Shown piece after piece: positions 46,801-48,866 of a DNA stretch of 48,866 bases (the stretch's first letter is position 1; the number at the start of each line of letters is the position of its first letter). Origin of the DNA: Muribaculaceae bacterium (GTDB lineage Bacteria > Bacteroidota > Bacteroidia > Bacteroidales > Muribaculaceae); assembly GCA_017620885.1 (NCBI GenBank), contig JAGAUF010000009.1, positions 1 to 48,866 of the forward strand. Direction: 5' to 3'. The position numbers and the translations under genes were made by a program. The notes under the pieces are model-generated. The model searched no databases. It saw only the letters and a program-made list of their open reading frames with translations, and was not told the DNA's origin.

Positions 46801-46954
46801 GGTACATTGTGATGACCATGATTGTATTGGTATCGATGTCCGGGTAGAGGTCTATCGGGAGCTTGGCGAGGGAGAACAGACCCAAGATGACGACGGCGAT
46901 GAAGCAAAGCGTCGTCATGACCGGCCGTTTGACTGCCGAACTGTATAAACTCAT
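43814..46954 (-). CDS. RND-family efflux pump inner-membrane subunit
   Basis: 1,046 aa, full-length HAE/AcrB-type permease. It opens with the TM1 region [20 protein letters not shown]; the porter domain has [22 protein letters not shown]4 carries the proton-relay aspartates in [16 protein letters not shown], and TM10-12 include [20 protein letters not shown] and [20 protein letters not shown]. It should be proton-driven and export drugs, lipids or metals through the partner adaptor and outer-membrane channel encoded next to it. Spacing to the adaptor gene is 32 nt. Confidence 0.95.
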   Translation of the reverse strand: MSLYSSAVKRPVMTTLCFIAVVILGLFSLAKLPIDLYPDIDTNTIMVITMYPGASAEDIEQNVTKPLENTLNSVEHLKHITSDSRENTSVITLEFEYGYDIDVLTNDVRDKLDMVKSTLPDDSENPIIFKFSTDMIPICLLSVEATESMAGLYKILDDNVANPLARVDGVGSVSISGAPKREVHVYCDPARLEAYHLTVEQISSVIGNENRNIPGGSFDIGSNTYAMRVQGEFEETEELRNIPVGSFEGRTIFLRDVARVDDSLEERTQQTFVGGKEGAMIIIQKQSGANSVQISEEVMKMLPSLQKRLPSDVKLGVIVDTSDNIRNTIASLEETVLYALLFVMIVVFVFLGRWRATMIIVITIPVSLIASFIYLFATGNTLNIVSLSALSISIGMVVDDAIVVLENVTTHIERGADPKQAAVHGTNEVAISVIASTLTLIAVFFPLTLVTGMTGVLFKQLGWMVTIMMIISTTCALSLTPMLCSQWLRRVQNHGKLYNTLYKPIERGLDSFDNGYARLLQFVVRHKTVTVIVCLGIFVGSLFLLKFVGTEFFPMQDNGRLGVTLETPIGTRVEITRDAVARLDAEWRKKYPEILVSSYTVGPAGTDNTFASLSDNGSHIVSMNIRLSDPGDRERNIKDIADDMRKDIERGYPEFKKAQVNVGGGRGQGMGGQATVDFEIYGYDFTETDSVAQQLRKIMEGIPGTADITISRSDYQPEYQVDFDREKLAMYGLNMATVATYIRNRVNGATASQYREDGEEYDIKVMYDPEHRTSLQDVENITIMSSTGQPVKLRELGKVVERFTPPTIERKDRERIITVSTVVDGVPLDQVVTEAQMKIDEMNLPSGISIGIAGSYEDQQDSFSDLMMLGILIIILVYIVMAAQFESLTYPGIIMSSLLFAFSGVFLILWMTGHTLNVMSMIGAIMLIGIVVKNGIVLIDYITLNRERGMSIRKAVIHGGRSRLRPVVMTTLTTILGMVSMAVGSGQGAEMWRPMGTAVIGGLTFSTILTLLFVPVMYCIFAGNGVRNTRRKIRKQLAAKSSGDKQ

Positions 46955-46986
46955 TTTCTTTCAGTCTTAAATGTTGTGTGTAGCGA

Positions 46987-48045
46987 TTATTTCAGCACTT
47001 TTACTGCGGTGCCGTTGGAGAGCTTGCCCATACCTGAAACGACAACGGATGCGCCCGAAGGAACGCCGGAAAGAATCTCATATCCGTCGTCGAGGCGCTG
47101 TCCGAGCGTCACCTGAACGTATTGAACGGTGCCGTCCTTATAAATATAGACATAGTGGTTGCCACTACCGGGCTGCTTTACGACAGCCTGATCGGGCACT
47201 ACGACATGAAGTGCGGAACCGAGGTTGAGCTCTACGCGTCCGAACATACCGGGAAGGATACGGCTGTCGTTGTTAGGGAGCGTGATTTCTACGCCGAACG
47301 TACGAGTCTGCACATCGACGGTAGGAGCAACCATTGTCACAGTACCGTTGAAAAGTTCGGAACCGTAAGTGTCGAATTTCACGGCAGCGCTCATACCCTT
47401 CTTGACGTATGCGAGATCGCTTTCAGAGACATTGATGACAATCTTGACGGGATTAACCTGCGAGACAGTGAGAACAGGCATTGTGCCGGTCATATCGCCC
47501 GGATCGTAATTACGTGCCGTCACGACGCCGCTGATCGGTGAGACGAGGACAGTATTCTCGGCGGCGTTGCGCAGCGTGCGTTCAGCCTGAGCCACGGCAT
47601 TGCGGGCATTGACCAGCTGAGTTTCCATCTGGTCGACCGACTGTTTGGTGCCTCCTCCGATGCGGTAAAGTTCGAGGGCGCGGTTATAGTCGGTCTGGAT
47701 ATTGCGGAGGTTGGCTTTTGCCGTATTTACCTGAAGTTGATAGGTGGCGGCGTTCACGTCGTCGAGAACAACGAGGCGCTGACCTTTGCTGACGCGCATA
47801 CCTTCATCTACAAATATTTCGCGGATACGTGCAGGCACCTGCGAGGCAATGTTGTTTACCTTTTCGGCTTCGACGGTGGCGGTGTATTCGGAGAGCTGAC
47901 TGACTTCGCGCTCCACAACCGTGGCTATTTTCACTGCAGGTTTCTCGTCCGCCTCCTGCTTGTTTGCATCCTTATCCTTGCCGCAGGCCGTCATCAAGAG
48001 AATGAGCGCGGGAAGGATTCCAAGTATGTATATGCTTTTTTTCAT
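46987..48045 (-). CDS. RND efflux periplasmic adaptor (membrane-fusion protein)
   Basis: 352 aa lipoprotein (lipobox MTAC, Cys21, then GKDKDANKQEA). It has the lipoyl/barrel-sandwich halves (IASQVPARIREIFVDEGMRV; ENTVLVSPISGVVTARNYDP), a coiled-coil hairpin between them (about 95-145), then beta-barrel and membrane-proximal domains. It links the RND permease to the outer-membrane channel. It sits 68 nt after the TolC-type gene and 32 nt before the permease gene. Confidence 0.94.
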   Translation of the reverse strand: MKKSIYILGILPALILLMTACGKDKDANKQEADEKPAVKIATVVEREVSQLSEYTATVEAEKVNNIASQVPARIREIFVDEGMRVSKGQRLVVLDDVNAATYQLQVNTAKANLRNIQTDYNRALELYRIGGGTKQSVDQMETQLVNARNAVAQAERTLRNAAENTVLVSPISGVVTARNYDPGDMTGTMPVLTVSQVNPVKIVINVSESDLAYVKKGMSAAVKFDTYGSELFNGTVTMVAPTVDVQTRTFGVEITLPNNDSRILPGMFGRVELNLGSALHVVVPDQAVVKQPGSGNHYVYIYKDGTVQYVQVTLGQRLDDGYEILSGVPSGASVVVSGMGKLSNGTAVKVLK

Positions 48046-48113
48046 CGCTGATTTACTGTATTTTTAAGGTTTTCGTTCGGTTTAGTTTGGAGAGGTAATA
48101 TGCCGACAGGGAT

Positions 48114-48866
48114 TTATTCGATAGTTTTGATTTTCTGTTTGTAATTGTCGGGCTTGATATATTCGATTCCCGAGCGGTTGAGCGTGTCCTCTTTGCCGAG
48201 CAGGAGGTCAAGTTCGCTTGTCGAGACGAGGTAATTGTATATGGCCTGATAATAAGTGAGCTGAGCGGCGGTGTTGGCGTTTTCGCTGTCGCGCAGATTC
48301 AGATACGTGGCGGCGCCGATTTCGAAGCTTTTCTGCATAATGTCGTAAGCTTTCTGAGCCTGTCTCATACCTTCGGCGCTCGAAGCGATCTGCCGTACTT
48401 CCTTGTTGATGTTGTCAAGGGCGAGATCCACTTGCATATTGAGGTTGTTGAGCAGTGTTTCGCGCTGCAGTTCCAGTTCCTTCTGCTGCACCTGCGCACC
48501 TTTAAGTCCGTAATATTTTGAACCTCCGGAGAAGATAGGCACCTGAACGGCGAGTCCCACCGTGCTGTAAGGGTTGAATTCCTGATTTTTAAACGGATTG
48601 CCGTTGCTGAGCGACAACCAGCTGATGTTGTAGGTGGCTGCGAGGGTAGGAATCCAAGCAAGTTTCTTCAGTTCAACGTTCTGTTTTGCCATCTCCTGCT
48701 GCAACTCAAGTGAGCGGAGAGTCGTATTGAGAGAGAAGGAACGATCTTCGAGTTGATAGCCGTACATCTCTTGCTGCATCTCCTTCAGCGTCACAGTCGG
48801 GTCTACATCGACGGTCTCATCGAGGCCCATAAGCACTTTGAGCTGAAGTTTGCACTGGCGGATGGC
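48114..48866 (-). CDS. TolC-family outer-membrane efflux protein, C-terminal part
   Basis: Only the last 250 or so codons are visible; the gene continues past the right edge. The OEP pattern is present: long amphipathic helices (NTTLRSLELQQEMAKQNVEL; LNNLNMQVDLALDNINKEVR; AYDIMQKSFEIGAATYLNLRDSENA) and the barrel stretch YNPYSTVGLAVQVPIFSGG. It forms the trimeric exit duct of the pump. The gene is first of the efflux operon visible here. The segment LRDSENANTAAQLTYYQAIY is the family's usual C-terminal helix. Confidence 0.92.
   Translation of the reverse strand, partial: AIRQCKLQLKVLMGLDETVDVDPTVTLKEMQQEMYGYQLEDRSFSLNTTLRSLELQQEMAKQNVELKKLAWIPTLAATYNISWLSLSNGNPFKNQEFNPYSTVGLAVQVPIFSGGSKYYGLKGAQVQQKELELQRETLLNNLNMQVDLALDNINKEVRQIASSAEGMRQAQKAYDIMQKSFEIGAATYLNLRDSENANTAAQLTYYQAIYNYLVSTSELDLLLGKEDTLNRSGIEYIKPDNYKQKIKTIE

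Overview
The window looks like the chromosome of a member of the Bacteroidota, order Bacteroidales, most likely a gut lineage such as Muribaculaceae (the family is my inference). The signs are promoters of the Bacteroidota form (TTTG, about 20 nt, TAnnTTTG), A-rich start regions without Shine-Dalgarno sites, many lipoproteins, and Bacteroidales families such as DUF4954, Porin_10 and PG0541-like proteins. Nearly all of it is core chromosome. I see no insertion sequence, prophage, integrase or CRISPR array.

Layout. 1-1334: 5' part of rpsA on the minus strand with a long leader and a textbook promoter. 1400-6240 (minus): an orphan lipoprotein, then an operon read from right to left: small membrane protein, OmpH/Skp-like lipoprotein, HflX GTPase, DUF4954 beta-helix protein. 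6340-11945 (plus): two PepD-like dipeptidases flanking an N-acetylmuramidase-like exoprotein, then two unrecognised exported proteins. 11946-12982: about 1 kb without an evident protein gene, holding a candidate structured RNA with its own promoter and a structured leader in front of glmS. 12983-29075: glmS, tRNA-Tyr/Gly/Thr, tuf, tRNA-Trp, secE, nusG, rplK, rplA, rplJ, rplL, rpoB, rpoC. 29229-31825: three lipoprotein genes (M48 protease, PrcB-like protein, TlpA-like thioredoxin). 31827-33578 (minus): nth and pheS. 33983-36535: a large surface protein. 36637-38911: divergent L-threonine dehydrogenase and kbl. 39012-39980: an unrecognised exported protein. 40002-43314 (minus): porin and symporter. 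43499 to the right edge (minus): a TolC/adaptor/RND efflux operon with a small PII-like gene at its end.

How the genes work together. The central block is the translation and transcription operon: elongation factor, secretion and antitermination factors, stalk ribosomal proteins and RNA polymerase. The threonine pair turns threonine into glycine and acetyl-CoA. The dipeptidase/muramidase trio suggests peptide or wall-fragment scavenging. The efflux operon forms a tripartite pump.

The most unusual DNA is not protein coding. The 1,033-nt rplL-rpoB spacer contains 351 nt (20327-20677) with only three cytosines and a degenerate internal repeat. The glmS upstream region holds a compact three-way-junction RNA followed by a possible intrinsic terminator, and upstream of that a separate candidate RNA closed by a perfect 12-bp long-range helix.
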